From Paenibacillus nasutitermitis (GTDB taxonomy: Bacteria; Bacillota; Bacilli; Paenibacillales; Paenibacillaceae): DNA of 64,000 nucleotides. The DNA lies in NCBI RefSeq assembly GCF_014641075.1, contig NZ_BMHP01000002.1, positions 744,001 through 808,000 of the forward strand, given 5' to 3'. Below are positions 1-8,980 of this stretch, in pieces. The position numbers were made by a program, and so were the translations under genes. Below the pieces are notes generated by a model. That model did no database searches and was not told the DNA's origin. It worked only from the letters and a program-made list of their open reading frames with translations. Numbering within the stretch: position 1 is the first letter of the stretch; every line of letters starts with the position of its first letter.

Positions 1-550
1 GCAAGGACAGCACAACGCCTCCCAGCGAACCTTCAATCGTCTTATTGGGGCTGATCGCCGGCCACAGCTTATGTTTGCCAATCGCCTTACCAATAAAATA
101 AGCACCAATATCGGATGCCCAGATCGTTCCGAATGCCAGACATGTCGTCAAAAGGCCATTAGCATCGCTGCTTCGAACCTCGTACATGGCATCGAATCCA
201 AAACCGACATAGAGCGCACCCAGAAGGAGCAGCGCCGCATTGTCAATCGTCATTTTGTTTTTCGTAAGAACCGTAACGGTCAGTACCAAAAACATCAGGA
301 GCCAAAGTATATGTAGCGTTGGCGGGGGTACGCGATCCAGTTCCTCCCAGGGAACAAGCAGGAATAGCATGCCTGCAAATCCAATCAGTGAAGCCGGATG
401 ATACCAGGCGAGACCATTCATTCTGGTGAACTCCGCAAACCCGATTACAGCGAGCAGAAGCAGAAGACCATAAAAAAACCAACCGCCAAGCACGGTAAGA
501 ACAATAAATAGGGCGCCACCAATGACGCCGGTTATGATACGTTGTTTCAA
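1..550 (-). CDS. cdsA: Phosphatidate cytidylyltransferase CdsA (partial, 3' end beyond the window)
   Basis: Converts phosphatidic acid and CTP to CDP-diacylglycerol for membrane phospholipid synthesis. The frame opens at a TTG codon ([12 protein letters not shown]) with a GGGAGAG site about 9 bases upstream. The translated part shows several hydrophobic membrane segments and then the family-typical stretch [16 protein letters not shown] followed by [12 protein letters not shown], as expected for the N-terminal two thirds. The C-terminal signature lies outside the window. It starts 26 bases after uppS, the usual frr-uppS-cdsA order of Bacillales, so co-transcription is likely. Identity is confident from sequence and context; the TTG start is inferred from the ribosome binding site. 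Confidence 0.93.
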   Translation of the reverse strand, partial: MKQRIITGVIGGALFIVLTVLGGWFFYGLLLLLAVIGFAEFTRMNGLAWYHPASLIGFAGMLFLLVPWEELDRVPPPTLHILWLLMFLVLTVTVLTKNKMTIDNAALLLLGALYVGFGFDAMYEVRSSDANGLLTTCLAFGTIWASDIGAYFIGKAIGKHKLWPAISPNKTIEGSLGGVVLSL

Positions 551-576
551 GGTTTGGCACTCTCCCGTAAAGCCGT

Positions 577-1341
577 TTACACTCCGCCATACCGACGTGC
601 TCGACGTTGATATTCGCGAACGGCATTATAAAAATGCTCATCTGTAAATTCAGGCCAATAGACGTCCGTAAACCACATCTCGCTATATGCCAGCTGCCAC
701 AGCATGAAGTTGCTTAACCGCAACTCCCCGCTGGTCCGTATCAACAGATCGGGATCAGGCATACCGGCGGAAAGAAGACGGCCCGCCATATGGGATTCAT
801 CAATATCCTGTGGATTCAGGGCACCGGTTTGCACCGCTTCCCCAATTTGTCGGACGGCTTCGATCATTTCCTTGCGGCTTCCATAATTCAGAGCGAAATT
901 AAGAACAAGTCCGGTATTATTGGCCGTTTGTCGAACAGCCTCTTCCACAGCATCAAGCGTATGTGAAGGCAGCGCTTCTTTGTAGCCCATCATACGCACC
1001 TGTACATTTTTTTCAATAAGTTCGTTTAACTCTATCGCGAGAAATTCCTGGGGAAGCTTCATCAGAAACTCCACTTCCGCTTTGGGGCGTTTCCAGTTCT
1101 CCGTGGAAAAAGCATAAAGGGTTAAATATTTCACGCCGAGCCGGTCTGCGGCCATTGTAATCCGCTTCACCGCCTTCATTCCGGAATGATGGCCGGCCAT
1201 ACGGGGCAGGCCTCGGCTTTTGGCCCATCTTCCGTTGCCGTCCATAATGATCGCGATATGCTGCGGTATGTTGTCAGTATCGGGCGTCTGCAACGGTGTC
1301 GCCGGCGCTTTACCGAATAAGGCTCTCAGTCGCTGAAACAC
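577..1341 (-). CDS. uppS: Undecaprenyl diphosphate synthase (isoprenyl transferase) UppS
   Basis: Cis-prenyltransferase that adds isopentenyl diphosphate units to farnesyl diphosphate to make the C55 lipid carrier for peptidoglycan and teichoic acid synthesis; cytoplasmic, membrane-associated. The 254-residue product has the hallmark [10 protein letters not shown] motif, with the catalytic Asp at about residue 34, and the C-terminal region [15 protein letters not shown] that carries the conserved arginines for diphosphate binding. Length matches the family (about 250 to 260 residues). The ATG start has a GGGAGGA site 7 bases upstream. It lies between frr and cdsA in the standard order, 74 bases after frr. 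Confidence 0.97.
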   Translation of the reverse strand: MFQRLRALFGKAPATPLQTPDTDNIPQHIAIIMDGNGRWAKSRGLPRMAGHHSGMKAVKRITMAADRLGVKYLTLYAFSTENWKRPKAEVEFLMKLPQEFLAIELNELIEKNVQVRMMGYKEALPSHTLDAVEEAVRQTANNTGLVLNFALNYGSRKEMIEAVRQIGEAVQTGALNPQDIDESHMAGRLLSAGMPDPDLLIRTSGELRLSNFMLWQLAYSEMWFTDVYWPEFTDEHFYNAVREYQRRARRYGGV

Positions 1342-1415
1342 ATGTTCGTCCTCCCACCGCTAAACGTCGATTTATGCAATAAACCCCACCTGTCGGAGGG
1401 GCCGGTGAGCTTGCA

Positions 1416-1969
1416 TTATACTTCCATAATTTCTTTCTCTTTGGTGACCAGAACTTTATCGACTTCCGCGATAAATTTATCAGTTACCTTCTGAACATCG
1501 TCCTGATGACGGCGTGATTCATCTTCGGAAATATCGGTTTTCTCCATCTTCTTGATATCGTCATTCGCATCGCGGCGAACATTGCGGATGGCCACCTTGG
1601 CTTCTTCCCCGAAACGTTTGGTCATTTTGACGAGCTCCGTACGGCGCTCTTCTGTCAGCATTGGAATTCCGATCCGGATTGTGCTTCCGTCATTGGATGG
1701 CGTTAAGCCCAAATCCGATTTCAAAATCGCTTTCTCGATCGCTCCCAGAGAGGTTTTGTCCCACGGCTGGATGAGAAGGGTCCGGGAATCCGGCGTATTA
1801 ATATTAGCCAATTGGGTAACCGGGGTCATGGTTCCATAATATTCCACCTGAACACGGTCCAGCAGAGCAGGTGTAGCCCGTCCCGCGCGGAGCGTGGAGA
1901 GATCGCGCTTCAGGGCGCTGATCGCTTTGTCCATCCGTTCTTCAGCATTTTTCTTAATGGCTTGAGGCA

Positions 1970-1970
<1 letters not shown>
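1416..1970 (-). CDS. frr: Ribosome recycling factor
   Basis: Acts with EF-G and IF3 to split post-termination ribosomes in the cytoplasm. The 184-residue length is typical (B. subtilis 185). The N-terminal three-helix bundle region and the [23 protein letters not shown] segment, followed by a beta-rich domain around TPVTQLANI and the Arg-rich C-terminal helix, fit the two-domain RRF fold. Its ATG overlaps the pyrH stop by one base (TAATG type), so it is very likely translationally coupled to pyrH. No terminator separates it from uppS downstream. Confidence 0.97.
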
Positions 1971-2764
<794 letters not shown>

Positions 2765-2875
2765 TCACTTTCGTTCAAGAGCTGTTTAACATCAGATAAA
2801 TCGGAACATGGTCCCGTACATTCAGCAATACGTTCTTTCGCGGCAGATGTCGTAAAATCTGTATTCAAAACAACA

Positions 2876-2895
2876 GGCGGGGCGTACGCCCCGCC
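2876..2895 (-). terminator. GC-rich palindrome after tsf, possible attenuating terminator
   Basis: A perfect 20-base palindrome of G and C (10-bp arms, GGCGGGGCGT and complement) lies about 20 bases after the tsf stop, followed in the sense direction by TGTTGTTTT. The stem is very strong but the U-tract is broken, so partial termination or 3'-end protection between tsf and pyrH is more likely than a full stop. Confidence 0.6.
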
Positions 2896-2916
2896 CCACC
2901 CGTGGCACGCTTGGAA

Positions 2917-3567
2917 TTATTTTTTTACTTGCGACATAACTTCAGCTACAAAGTTGTCTTCTTTCTTTTCCAGGCCTTCGCCCAGCTCGAAACGAGCAAA
3001 ACGACGGATCGAGATGTTTTCGCCGATCGTGCTGATTTTCTCATTCAGCAGGTTGGCAATCGTTTTGTCAGGATCTTTAATGAATGGCTGCTCAAGCAAG
3101 CAAAACTCTTCATAGTATTTGCCGATGCGGCCATCAACCATTTTTTCCACGATGTTAGCCGGTTTGCCTTCGTTAAGGGCTTGAGCTTTCAGAATCTCGC
3201 GCTCTTTATCCAGCTCGTCCTGTGATACTTCGTCGCGGCTGACAAATTTCGGGTTGGCTGCGGCGATTTGCATCGCGATGTCGCGGGCAAACTCGCGGAA
3301 TTGATCGGTTTTGCCGACAAAGTCAGTTTCACAGTTGATTTCTACCAAAACGCCGATGCGGCCTCCGGCATGGATGTATGATTCAACAACGCCTTCAGTC
3401 GCAATACGGCCTGCTTTGTTCGCAGCTGCGGAGAGGCCTTTCTCTCTGAGAATGTCGATCGCTTTGGGAATATCGCCGTTTGCTTCTTCCAGAGCTTTTT
3501 TGCAATCAAGCATTCCTGCCCCTGTTTTTTCACGTAGTTCTTTGACCGCACTAGCATTAACCGCCAT
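2917..3567 (-). CDS. tsf: Translation elongation factor Ts
   Basis: Guanine-nucleotide exchange factor for EF-Tu. The product (216 residues) begins [19 protein letters not shown], the N-terminal UBA-like domain with the family motif [16 protein letters not shown], and carries the [16 protein letters not shown] motif of the core domain that contacts EF-Tu. It is shorter than the B. subtilis protein (293 residues) and resembles the compact EF-Ts type in which part of the duplicated core is absent. The start is fixed by an AGGAGGT site 9 bases upstream; the frame extends further but without a site. It is separated from rpsB by a terminator and a repeat copy. Confidence 0.96.
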   Translation of the reverse strand: MAVNASAVKELREKTGAGMLDCKKALEEANGDIPKAIDILREKGLSAAANKAGRIATEGVVESYIHAGGRIGVLVEINCETDFVGKTDQFREFARDIAMQIAAANPKFVSRDEVSQDELDKEREILKAQALNEGKPANIVEKMVDGRIGKYYEEFCLLEQPFIKDPDKTIANLLNEKISTIGENISIRRFARFELGEGLEKKEDNFVAEVMSQVKK

Positions 3568-3621
3568 AATGATAAACCTCCTATTGTTCTTAAGTATATG
3601 CAAGCTTGTTTGGCATTCTTT

Positions 3622-3725
3622 CGCTCAAGAAGAAACGGCTAACGCTGTCTATTACGGCTAGCCAAGTTTCTTCCCTTGGAAACATAAGACTGGTATAGAT
3701 GAAAACTTAACCATTCTTATATTTC
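3622..3725 (-). repeat. Dispersed intergenic repeat, copy A (upstream of tsf)
   Basis: This stretch aligns by eye over most of its length, about three positions in four, with a second stretch at 55842-55940 upstream of rimM. Shared blocks in mRNA sense include AAATATA near its start, TAAGTTTT, CTTAT.TTTC.AAGGGAA and CGTTTCTTCTTGA.CG at its end. Both copies have the same orientation, sit right after an intrinsic terminator and end 50 bases or less before the next gene's ribosome binding site. No reading frame is conserved. Function unknown. Confidence 0.75.
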
Positions 3726-3769
3726 AAAAAAAGGGCGGTGAGAGGTTTTTCACCGTCTGACCACCCTTT
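3726..3769 (-). terminator. Intrinsic terminator after rpsB
   Basis: In rpsB sense the arms AAGGGTGGT and ACCGCCCTT pair (one G-U), with an inner CGGTGA/TCACCG hairpin, followed by an unbroken run of U residues. It lies about 25 bases after the rpsB stop. It should reduce read-through from rpsB into tsf, which are otherwise neighbours in one operon in many bacteria. Confidence 0.85.
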
Positions 3770-3793
3770 CTTGCTGACTCTATGAAACGAAGC

Positions 3794-4492
3794 CTAAGCT
3801 GTCGTTTGTTCGCCTTGGTTAGCTTCGACGATGGCATCTGCCATTTTGGCCGTAAGCAATTTCACTGCGCGGATCGCGTCATCGTTACCCGGAATTACAT
3901 AATCGATTTCGTCCGGATCACAGTTCGTGTCCACGATGCCCACAATTGGAATGCCCAATTTGCGTGCTTCAGCAACTGCGATACGCTCTTTGCGTGGATC
4001 AATGATGAAAAGCGCGCTAGGCAGGCTTCTCATGCCCTTGATGCCGCCGAGGAATTTCTCGAGGCGATCTTTCTCTTTGCGGAGAATGATAACTTCTTTC
4101 TTCGGCAATACGTTGAAAGTACCGTCTTCTTCCCACTTCTCAAGTGTGCGCAGACGATCGATACGTTTTTGGATGGTTTGGAAGTTAGTCAGCGTTCCGC
4201 CGAGCCAACGTTGGTTGATGTAGAAGTTGCCGCAACGCTCTGCTTCTTCTTTAACCGAATCCTGTGCTTGTTTTTTTGTGCCGACGAAAAGCATGGTGCC
4301 GCCTTCTTCCGCTATAGAGCGTACGAAGTTGTAGGCTTCTTCGACTTTCTTGACTGTTTTTTGCAAGTCAATGATGTAAATTCCGTTTCTTTCCGTGAAG
4401 ATATAACGATCCATCTTTGGGTTCCAGCGACGAGTCTGATGACCGAAGTGCACCCCAGCTTCAAGCAGCTGCTTCATGGATATAACCGCCAT
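3794..4492 (-). CDS. rpsB: 30S ribosomal protein S2
   Basis: Structural protein of the small ribosomal subunit that helps recruit S1-type factors and stabilises the head-body junction. The 232-residue product starts [27 protein letters not shown], the family signature, and includes [17 protein letters not shown] and [24 protein letters not shown]. The ATG has an AGGAGGTG site 8 bases upstream. A clear extended -10 promoter and a GC-rich hairpin lie upstream, so it has its own transcript starting after the fla/che operon, ending at the downstream terminator before tsf. Confidence 0.98.
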   Translation of the reverse strand: MAVISMKQLLEAGVHFGHQTRRWNPKMDRYIFTERNGIYIIDLQKTVKKVEEAYNFVRSIAEEGGTMLFVGTKKQAQDSVKEEAERCGNFYINQRWLGGTLTNFQTIQKRIDRLRTLEKWEEDGTFNVLPKKEVIILRKEKDRLEKFLGGIKGMRSLPSALFIIDPRKERIAVAEARKLGIPIVGIVDTNCDPDEIDYVIPGNDDAIRAVKLLTAKMADAIVEANQGEQTTA

Positions 4493-4556
4493 ACTTCAAC
4501 ACCTCCTGTAAATTGGTTTTTTTGGTTTCCTCCGCAAATATCATTTCCCGTTAAAA

Positions 4557-4573
4557 CTTCGGCCGGGCCGAAG
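4557..4573 (-). promoter_or_regulatory. GC-rich hairpin in the rpsB leader
   Basis: In the rpsB leader RNA CTTCGGC and GCCGAAG pair perfectly around a 3-base loop and are followed by TTTTAA, midway between the promoter and the ribosome binding site. It could be an attenuator or part of an autoregulatory S2 site; the short U-run makes strong termination doubtful. Confidence 0.45.
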
Positions 4574-4619
4574 CACCATTAACGAAATTAATCTGCGTGT
4601 GTTTTTAACACCGTCAATT

Positions 4620-4649
4620 AATATACCATATCTGCATGTCCACGTGCAA
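4620..4649 (-). promoter_or_regulatory. Sigma-A type promoter of rpsB
   Basis: In mRNA sense TTGCAC, an 18-base spacer and TATATT, the latter preceded by TG-G (extended -10). Transcription would begin about 120 bases before the rpsB start codon, giving a long leader with the hairpin listed separately. Confidence 0.75.
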
Positions 4650-4707
4650 CACTGTTTACATTGAACATTTCAACCTTTTCAATAATTTAAAAAACGGGGG
4701 CAAGGGT

Positions 4708-5334
4708 TTAGCCGCGGGCTTGTTTATCCATCTCCGCCTCTGCTTCCTTCGGTGGAATCGGCTCGCCGGTAATAATCTTCTTGACCTGCTTTACAGAAGG
4801 GGTGCCTGTAAATCGAAAATAGCCCGCACGCACTTTAACATTACGCATCAGGTCTATAAACGCCTTCTTATCTGCAATAATATTGTTCTCGGCCAGCAGC
4901 TGAGCCGTATCCGTCAGATTGGTATTGGGAGGGATGCGGACAATGATGCGCTTTGCCTCCTCCTCCTGGGAGCTTTCTGCTGGCTTGTCCGAATTCGGCT
5001 TTACTGAACCGGGCTTCGTTTCCGGCTGCTTGCCTGCCCCATTCTCTGGCTTCACGGACTCTCCGGTATCGCTCTTCTGCGCCGGATCCGGTATTGTTTG
5101 CTTATCCTCCTGCGCCGCAGAGGCCTGCTTATCAAGCTCAGCTTTGTGTTTCGCGCGTTCCGAGTCCAGCAGCTGGTCGAGCTCAGACTGGGAATATAGC
5201 TTTTCATCATCGTTTTGCTGTTCATAATTTTGAAGTCCATCGGCCTGCTTTTCGCCGACGAGCATCAGCTGCAGCAAAACCGCACCGATCATAATGCCAA
5301 CACCGAGTCCAAATAGAAAGGGCCTTTTATCCAT
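4708..5334 (-). CDS. Membrane-anchored protein with an MltG-like N-terminal (LysM-like) domain, no catalytic domain
   Basis: The 208-residue product has a single N-terminal membrane segment (LFGLGVGIMIGAVLLQLML, about residues 7 to 25), a charged and Gln/Glu/Lys/Pro-rich linker to about residue 125, and a C-terminal part IIVRIPPNTNLTDTAQLLAENNIIADKKAF...GYFRFTGTPSVKQVKKIITG. That last part resembles the LysM-like subdomain of MltG/YceG endolytic transglycosylases, but the catalytic domain that normally follows is missing. It overlaps the preceding gene by 8 bases and is the last gene before rpsB. A role at the cell wall near flagella is only a guess from position. Assignment to MltG-like is by pattern and moderate. 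Confidence 0.7.
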   Translation of the reverse strand: MDKRPFLFGLGVGIMIGAVLLQLMLVGEKQADGLQNYEQQNDDEKLYSQSELDQLLDSERAKHKAELDKQASAAQEDKQTIPDPAQKSDTGESVKPENGAGKQPETKPGSVKPNSDKPAESSQEEEAKRIIVRIPPNTNLTDTAQLLAENNIIADKKAFIDLMRNVKVRAGYFRFTGTPSVKQVKKIITGEPIPPKEAEAEMDKQARG

Positions 5335-5902
5335 GATGAGCCTTTTCCTCCTGTTTGGATAACTGGAGAATCAGCTGCACTTCTCCTTTATTCATAGCCA
5401 GCTTCCTGGCGATCGCTTCTACGGATTTCCCGCTGTCATGCTGCTCGAACAGCTCCGGATACCGGCTGCGTATCGTCGGCGGTCTTGGGACGGATACCTC
5501 AGGCTCGGAAGCTTCGGGAACAGGTTGCTGTTCCGTTGTTGTCTCCTGAATCGGAGCGGCAGCGTTCGTGACGGTCTGATTAACCGGTGCAGCTGAAGCT
5601 GCGGCTAACAGCAGCTTGGCCTGGTCGGCAAGCGATTTCTCCAGTTCCTTACACCGCAGCTCCAGCTCCTCGATCCGGTTGTCGCGGCGGACTGACTGCT
5701 GATTGGCATCCTGCTGTGCCTTGGTCACGAGACTTGCGAGGTCGCGGTTGTCCGCTTCCATGTTCTCCATAAACTGCTCAAGTGCTGTTTCCATATTTCG
5801 TACCGTCTGGGTTTGAACGCCTTGTCCGCTTCGGCGCGGCAGCAATACTGCTCCAACAATAGAGAGCGCCCCTAGAAGTACAATGATTTGCCATGATTCC
5901 AT
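5327..5902 (-). CDS. SwrB-like (DUF6115-type) membrane-anchored coiled-coil protein
   Basis: The 191-residue product has an N-terminal membrane segment (WQIIVLLGALSIVGAVLL), a long coiled-coil stretch rich in Glu, Gln, Lys and Arg (about residues 35 to 100), a Pro/Glu/Thr linker and a C-terminal helix-turn-helix-like motif (GKSVEAIARKLAMNKGEVQLILQL). This architecture, and the location downstream of sigD at the end of the fla/che operon, matches B. subtilis SwrB, which promotes assembly of the type III export apparatus. Sequence identity to SwrB cannot be measured here. The ATG with an AGGTGAAGG site is preferred over a TTG five codons upstream. Confidence 0.72.
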   Translation of the reverse strand: MESWQIIVLLGALSIVGAVLLPRRSGQGVQTQTVRNMETALEQFMENMEADNRDLASLVTKAQQDANQQSVRRDNRIEELELRCKELEKSLADQAKLLLAAASAAPVNQTVTNAAAPIQETTTEQQPVPEASEPEVSVPRPPTIRSRYPELFEQHDSGKSVEAIARKLAMNKGEVQLILQLSKQEEKAHHG

Positions 5903-5935
5903 AACCTTCACCTGCAATCCGCTGTTCTGCCAACA

Positions 5936-6265
5936 TCATAGCGAGATATCAATATGCTTGCCCTTATAAGGATGATCTGGAGCAGCGTGTGAATTTGCCG
6001 CTTCATCCAAGGCGGATTCTTCTTTCTCTTCCCCCGGCCTCTTCCGCTTGGAGGAATATCCCGGCTGCTGCTGGTTATGGATGCCGGGCTTCGCGCTCTG
6101 CTCGATTTCGGTGTTTCTGGACCGCTGCTGTTCCGTCTGCTTGACCGTGTCGCCTTCAAGCTGGGCCTGGTCAAGTATCGGCTTTTGGTTCATTTGACTC
6201 TGAAGGTTCCCTTTTTCCGGGGTTCGTGGAATGGATACTTGCAAATCAATGGACCTATAAGTCAT
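5936..6265 (-). CDS. Small hydrophilic conserved-looking protein of the sigD-distal operon
   Basis: Not recognised. The 109-residue product begins MTYRSIDLQVSIPRT and ends HPYKGKHIDISL; the middle is a low-complexity, Gln/Glu/Lys/Ser-rich and probably disordered linker without membrane segments or Cys. Structured-looking short motifs only at both ends suggest that it tethers two partners. The ATG has a GGAGGGG site 8 bases away; a longer frame by five codons is less likely. Located between fapA and the SwrB-like gene, with codon use like its neighbours, so expression with the motility operon is likely. No function can be given. Confidence 0.75.
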   Translation of the reverse strand: MTYRSIDLQVSIPRTPEKGNLQSQMNQKPILDQAQLEGDTVKQTEQQRSRNTEIEQSAKPGIHNQQQPGYSSKRKRPGEEKEESALDEAANSHAAPDHPYKGKHIDISL

Positions 6266-6334
6266 CCTTTTCCCCTCCAATCACGCCTCAGCCACTGGTA
6301 AATAGCTGCGCATAATAATTATCAGGCGAGTTAA

Positions 6335-7741
6335 TTACTTAAGAGGGACCGTGATAATATCCCCTTCCGAATACCGGAAAGAAATTCGTTCGATCGCATC
6401 CTTAACAAAACGCGTGTAACGGCCAATCACGATTTTGGTTCCGCCATAAATAATATTTACAGCGTCTACCCTGGCGTTATCCGTATCCTCCAGCGATTTT
6501 TCGATATCCAGTATCCGTTCCCGGTAACCGGCCACCTCTTCCGTCGTTTGACGTTTTGTTGCCCCAAGCTTGATGCGCATTCCGAGCTTATCAGGAGCCA
6601 ACTGGCCGACCGCCGCAAGCTGATCGAGAAGCGTCAGCGCTTTCTCGGTCTTGTCCAAATTATCGTACAACTGCTTAACCTGGCGGCGCAAATCCAGCAA
6701 TTCGGTTCTTAACTCCGGCCGGACGCCAACCTCGATTGCCGTTACAGTAGACATCGTATTGCCGATAACCCGCGCTACAACGCGCTCCCCTGCCTGTATC
6801 GTTCCGCCGACGATCAAGCCTTTTGCTCCGCTGCATATCACATTCATCCCCGCCTTTACATGGGAATGCATAATGCTTTGCGTCACCAGGACATCCTCCG
6901 CCGCAGTGACATTGCCATCTTGAATAAAGGAGCTTTTCACATTTTTGCCTGCCCGTACATAACCTTTGTTACTGGCCAGAATTCCGCCCGTAACTTCTAT
7001 AGATCCATCAGAGTCCAGCTCTGCGCCTTCGACACCCCCGATAACACGGATGTCCCCCGCGGCTTTTATACGAAATCCCGTCAGCACATTTCCTCTTACT
7101 ACTACTGTGCCGACAAAATCAATATTTCCGATCTTGTAATCAATGTCCCCGTTAACCTCATAGACCGGGAATACATTGATTTTGGTTTTGTCCGTCATGG
7201 TGATTAGCCCGTCAATTGCGGCGTAGAGAGCGTTTTGTTCCGGCCCCAGAACGACATTTTTACCCATTTTAAAATAAGCCTCTTTGCCGTTCTTGCAGGG
7301 AATGTCCTCCCCGGTAACGGATTTGCCCATCCGTCCTTCCGTTGCGGGAACTTTCTCCGCAATCAGCTGGCCGCGCTTGACGTTCTTTAATGCATTCACT
7401 TCTTTGAAATCGACTTTTCCGCCTTCAATTTCAGCAGGCTTGTGCTGTTCTTCTTTCATGCTCTGAATGAAACGAATCGATCCGTCTACCCCGTTCCGGG
7501 GTTCAATTCCGCGCGCGATGACGGTTTGGGTATAGAAATATTTGCCGGGTTGTTCACAGATCTGCCGAATAACATCTGATTTGATTCCATAATGGATTCC
7601 ATTGCTGCGTATATATTCTTCAAGCTGGCTTGGCGTACAGGCGAATTTCTCGTCCGCTACGTTGAATTGCAACAATGCTGTCAGTTTGTCCTGTGACAAC
7701 TGGACGACAATGTGAGCTTCGAGCGTTTCGGAAATTGACAC
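6335..7741 (-). CDS. fapA: FapA family protein (DUF342), polymerising beta-helix protein of the motility operon
   Basis: The 468-residue product has an N-terminal region (residues 1 to about 180) and a central glycine-rich beta-helical repeat region with recurring GNIDFVGTVVVRGNV, GFRIKAAGDIRVIGG, GSIEVTGGILASN and GNVTAAEDVLVTQS-like turns, then a C-terminal coiled coil and small beta domain. This is the layout of DUF342 proteins, called FapA in several flagellated bacteria, where they influence flagellum placement or envelope signalling. The start is GTG behind GGGGGA. It follows sigD by 19 bases, so it is in the same transcript. B. subtilis does not have this gene at the site. Confidence 0.88.
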   Translation of the reverse strand: MSISETLEAHIVVQLSQDKLTALLQFNVADEKFACTPSQLEEYIRSNGIHYGIKSDVIRQICEQPGKYFYTQTVIARGIEPRNGVDGSIRFIQSMKEEQHKPAEIEGGKVDFKEVNALKNVKRGQLIAEKVPATEGRMGKSVTGEDIPCKNGKEAYFKMGKNVVLGPEQNALYAAIDGLITMTDKTKINVFPVYEVNGDIDYKIGNIDFVGTVVVRGNVLTGFRIKAAGDIRVIGGVEGAELDSDGSIEVTGGILASNKGYVRAGKNVKSSFIQDGNVTAAEDVLVTQSIMHSHVKAGMNVICSGAKGLIVGGTIQAGERVVARVIGNTMSTVTAIEVGVRPELRTELLDLRRQVKQLYDNLDKTEKALTLLDQLAAVGQLAPDKLGMRIKLGATKRQTTEEVAGYRERILDIEKSLEDTDNARVDAVNIIYGGTKIVIGRYTRFVKDAIERISFRYSEGDIITVPLK

Positions 7742-7760
7742 TGCTGATCCCCCTTCAAAG

Positions 7761-8546
7761 CTAATTTTGCATCAGTTGATCCTTCTGTTTATCAAGAACC
7801 CCCCGTAACCGTAAAATAGCTTTGGAATGAAGTTGAGATATGCGTGATGGCGATAAAGACATGACTTCAGCTATTTCACTTAACGAAAGCTCTTCATAAT
7901 AAAATAATGAAATAACAGTTCTTTCCTTCTCTGTTAGACGCTCAATGCCGCGCACAAGCGATTCTTTCAAATAAAACTCATTGACCTTGTGGTCGGGGTT
8001 TTTGGCTTTTTCATCCACTAGCAGTGAAAGTCTTGTCTCCGACTCTTCCTCACGGATAGGATCCTCAAGCGAGCAAACGGTCGTAACCGCAATTTCCTGA
8101 AGCATATGTCCAAATTCCTTCTCGCTGACATTCAGATAATCGCTGATTTCAGCATCCGTAACAGAGCGAAGCACCTTCTGCTCGAGTATTTGGTACGCTT
8201 CCTCGATTTTTTTGGCTTTCTCCCTTACGGAACGCGGAACCCAGTCCCCCTGGCGCAGTCCGTCAATAATGGCTCCTCTTATCCTCCAGGAAGCATAGGT
8301 CTCAAATTGCAAGCCCCTGCGGTAATCGAACTTCTCAATCGCATCGATCAGGCCCATAACGCCGTTGCTGGCCAAATCGTCTTTCGACACATTCTTCGGC
8401 AGACCAATTGCCATTCGGTTGCTGACATACTCCACCAGCGTCAAATAAAACTCAATCAGCCTTTTTTTTGCTTCAATGTCTCCGTCTTCTTTCCATTTCC
8501 GCCAAATCTCGATGTTAGACAAATGAGGCGCTTTCGGCTCAATCAT
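7761..8546 (-). CDS. sigD: Flagellar sigma factor SigD (FliA/WhiG family, sigma-28)
   Basis: Alternative sigma factor that directs RNA polymerase to late flagellar, chemotaxis and autolysin promoters; normally held by FlgM until the hook is finished. The 261-residue product (B. subtilis 254) shows region 2 (NGVMGLIDAIEKFDYRRGLQFETYASWRIRGAIIDGLR) and region 4 (ERTVISLFYYEELSLSEIAEVMSLSPSRISQLHSKAILRLR) with region 3 between. The AGGAGG site 8 bases before the ATG is strong. It sits near the 3' end of the long operon, a position known in B. subtilis to make sigD expression dependent on transcript completion. FlgM is not in the window. Confidence 0.96.
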   Translation of the reverse strand: MIEPKAPHLSNIEIWRKWKEDGDIEAKKRLIEFYLTLVEYVSNRMAIGLPKNVSKDDLASNGVMGLIDAIEKFDYRRGLQFETYASWRIRGAIIDGLRQGDWVPRSVREKAKKIEEAYQILEQKVLRSVTDAEISDYLNVSEKEFGHMLQEIAVTTVCSLEDPIREEESETRLSLLVDEKAKNPDHKVNEFYLKESLVRGIERLTEKERTVISLFYYEELSLSEIAEVMSLSPSRISQLHSKAILRLRGVLDKQKDQLMQN

Positions 8547-8550
8547 CGTT

Positions 8551-8979
8551 TCACCCTCCTGTCAGGTGACGAATGGCTTTTGCCAATTCTTCAGGCTCTT
8601 TGTTTTGCGTTGATACGAGCTTTGGAGGCGTAAGAGGCTGAAAAGGCACTTGCTCATCCGTATCCGTCTTTACGTTCCCATCCAGCTGCATTCTCAACAT
8701 CTCATTCAATTGATCGGTTTCATCCGGTGTCGACATATCAACGGTGCTGCCCTTATTTTCATCCATTGTCTCAGGTTCCTGCACAGGCTTCGTGACGATT
8801 TCCCGAAAAACAGCGGCTAATACAATTCGAAACAGGTACGCGAGTACAAAAAAGGCGATAAAGGCATACACGGACCGCACCGCGCTTACGCCAAGCCCAT
8901 TGCTGTCTAGCGAAAATAAAAAGGTTAGCACGACTCCGAACAGGCCGAGTCCGACATTCCAGCGCCAAGATCCCATCAT
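8551..8979 (-). CDS. Two-segment membrane protein between cheD and sigD, unknown function
   Basis: Not recognised. The 142-residue product has two predicted membrane segments (VGLGLFGVVLTFLFSL near residues 9 to 25 and SVYAFIAFFVLAYLFRIVLAAVF near 35 to 58) and then an acidic, Asp/Glu/Thr-rich cytoplasmic-type tail that ends in a short, more regular segment PPKLVSTQNKEPEELAKAIRHLTGG. AAGGAG precedes the ATG. The gene fits tightly, 1 base after cheD and 4 bases before sigD, so it is co-translated with them. In B. subtilis cheD and sigD are adjacent; this gene is an insertion relative to that order. Confidence 0.78.
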   Translation of the reverse strand: MMGSWRWNVGLGLFGVVLTFLFSLDSNGLGVSAVRSVYAFIAFFVLAYLFRIVLAAVFREIVTKPVQEPETMDENKGSTVDMSTPDETDQLNEMLRMQLDGNVKTDTDEQVPFQPLTPPKLVSTQNKEPEELAKAIRHLTGG

Positions 8980-8980
8980 G

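Noticed and set aside
3782..4582. 266-codon plus-strand frame opposite rpsB
   Set aside because: It mirrors the codon structure of rpsB, has no ribosome binding site and its translation is Phe/Cys-rich with no domain.
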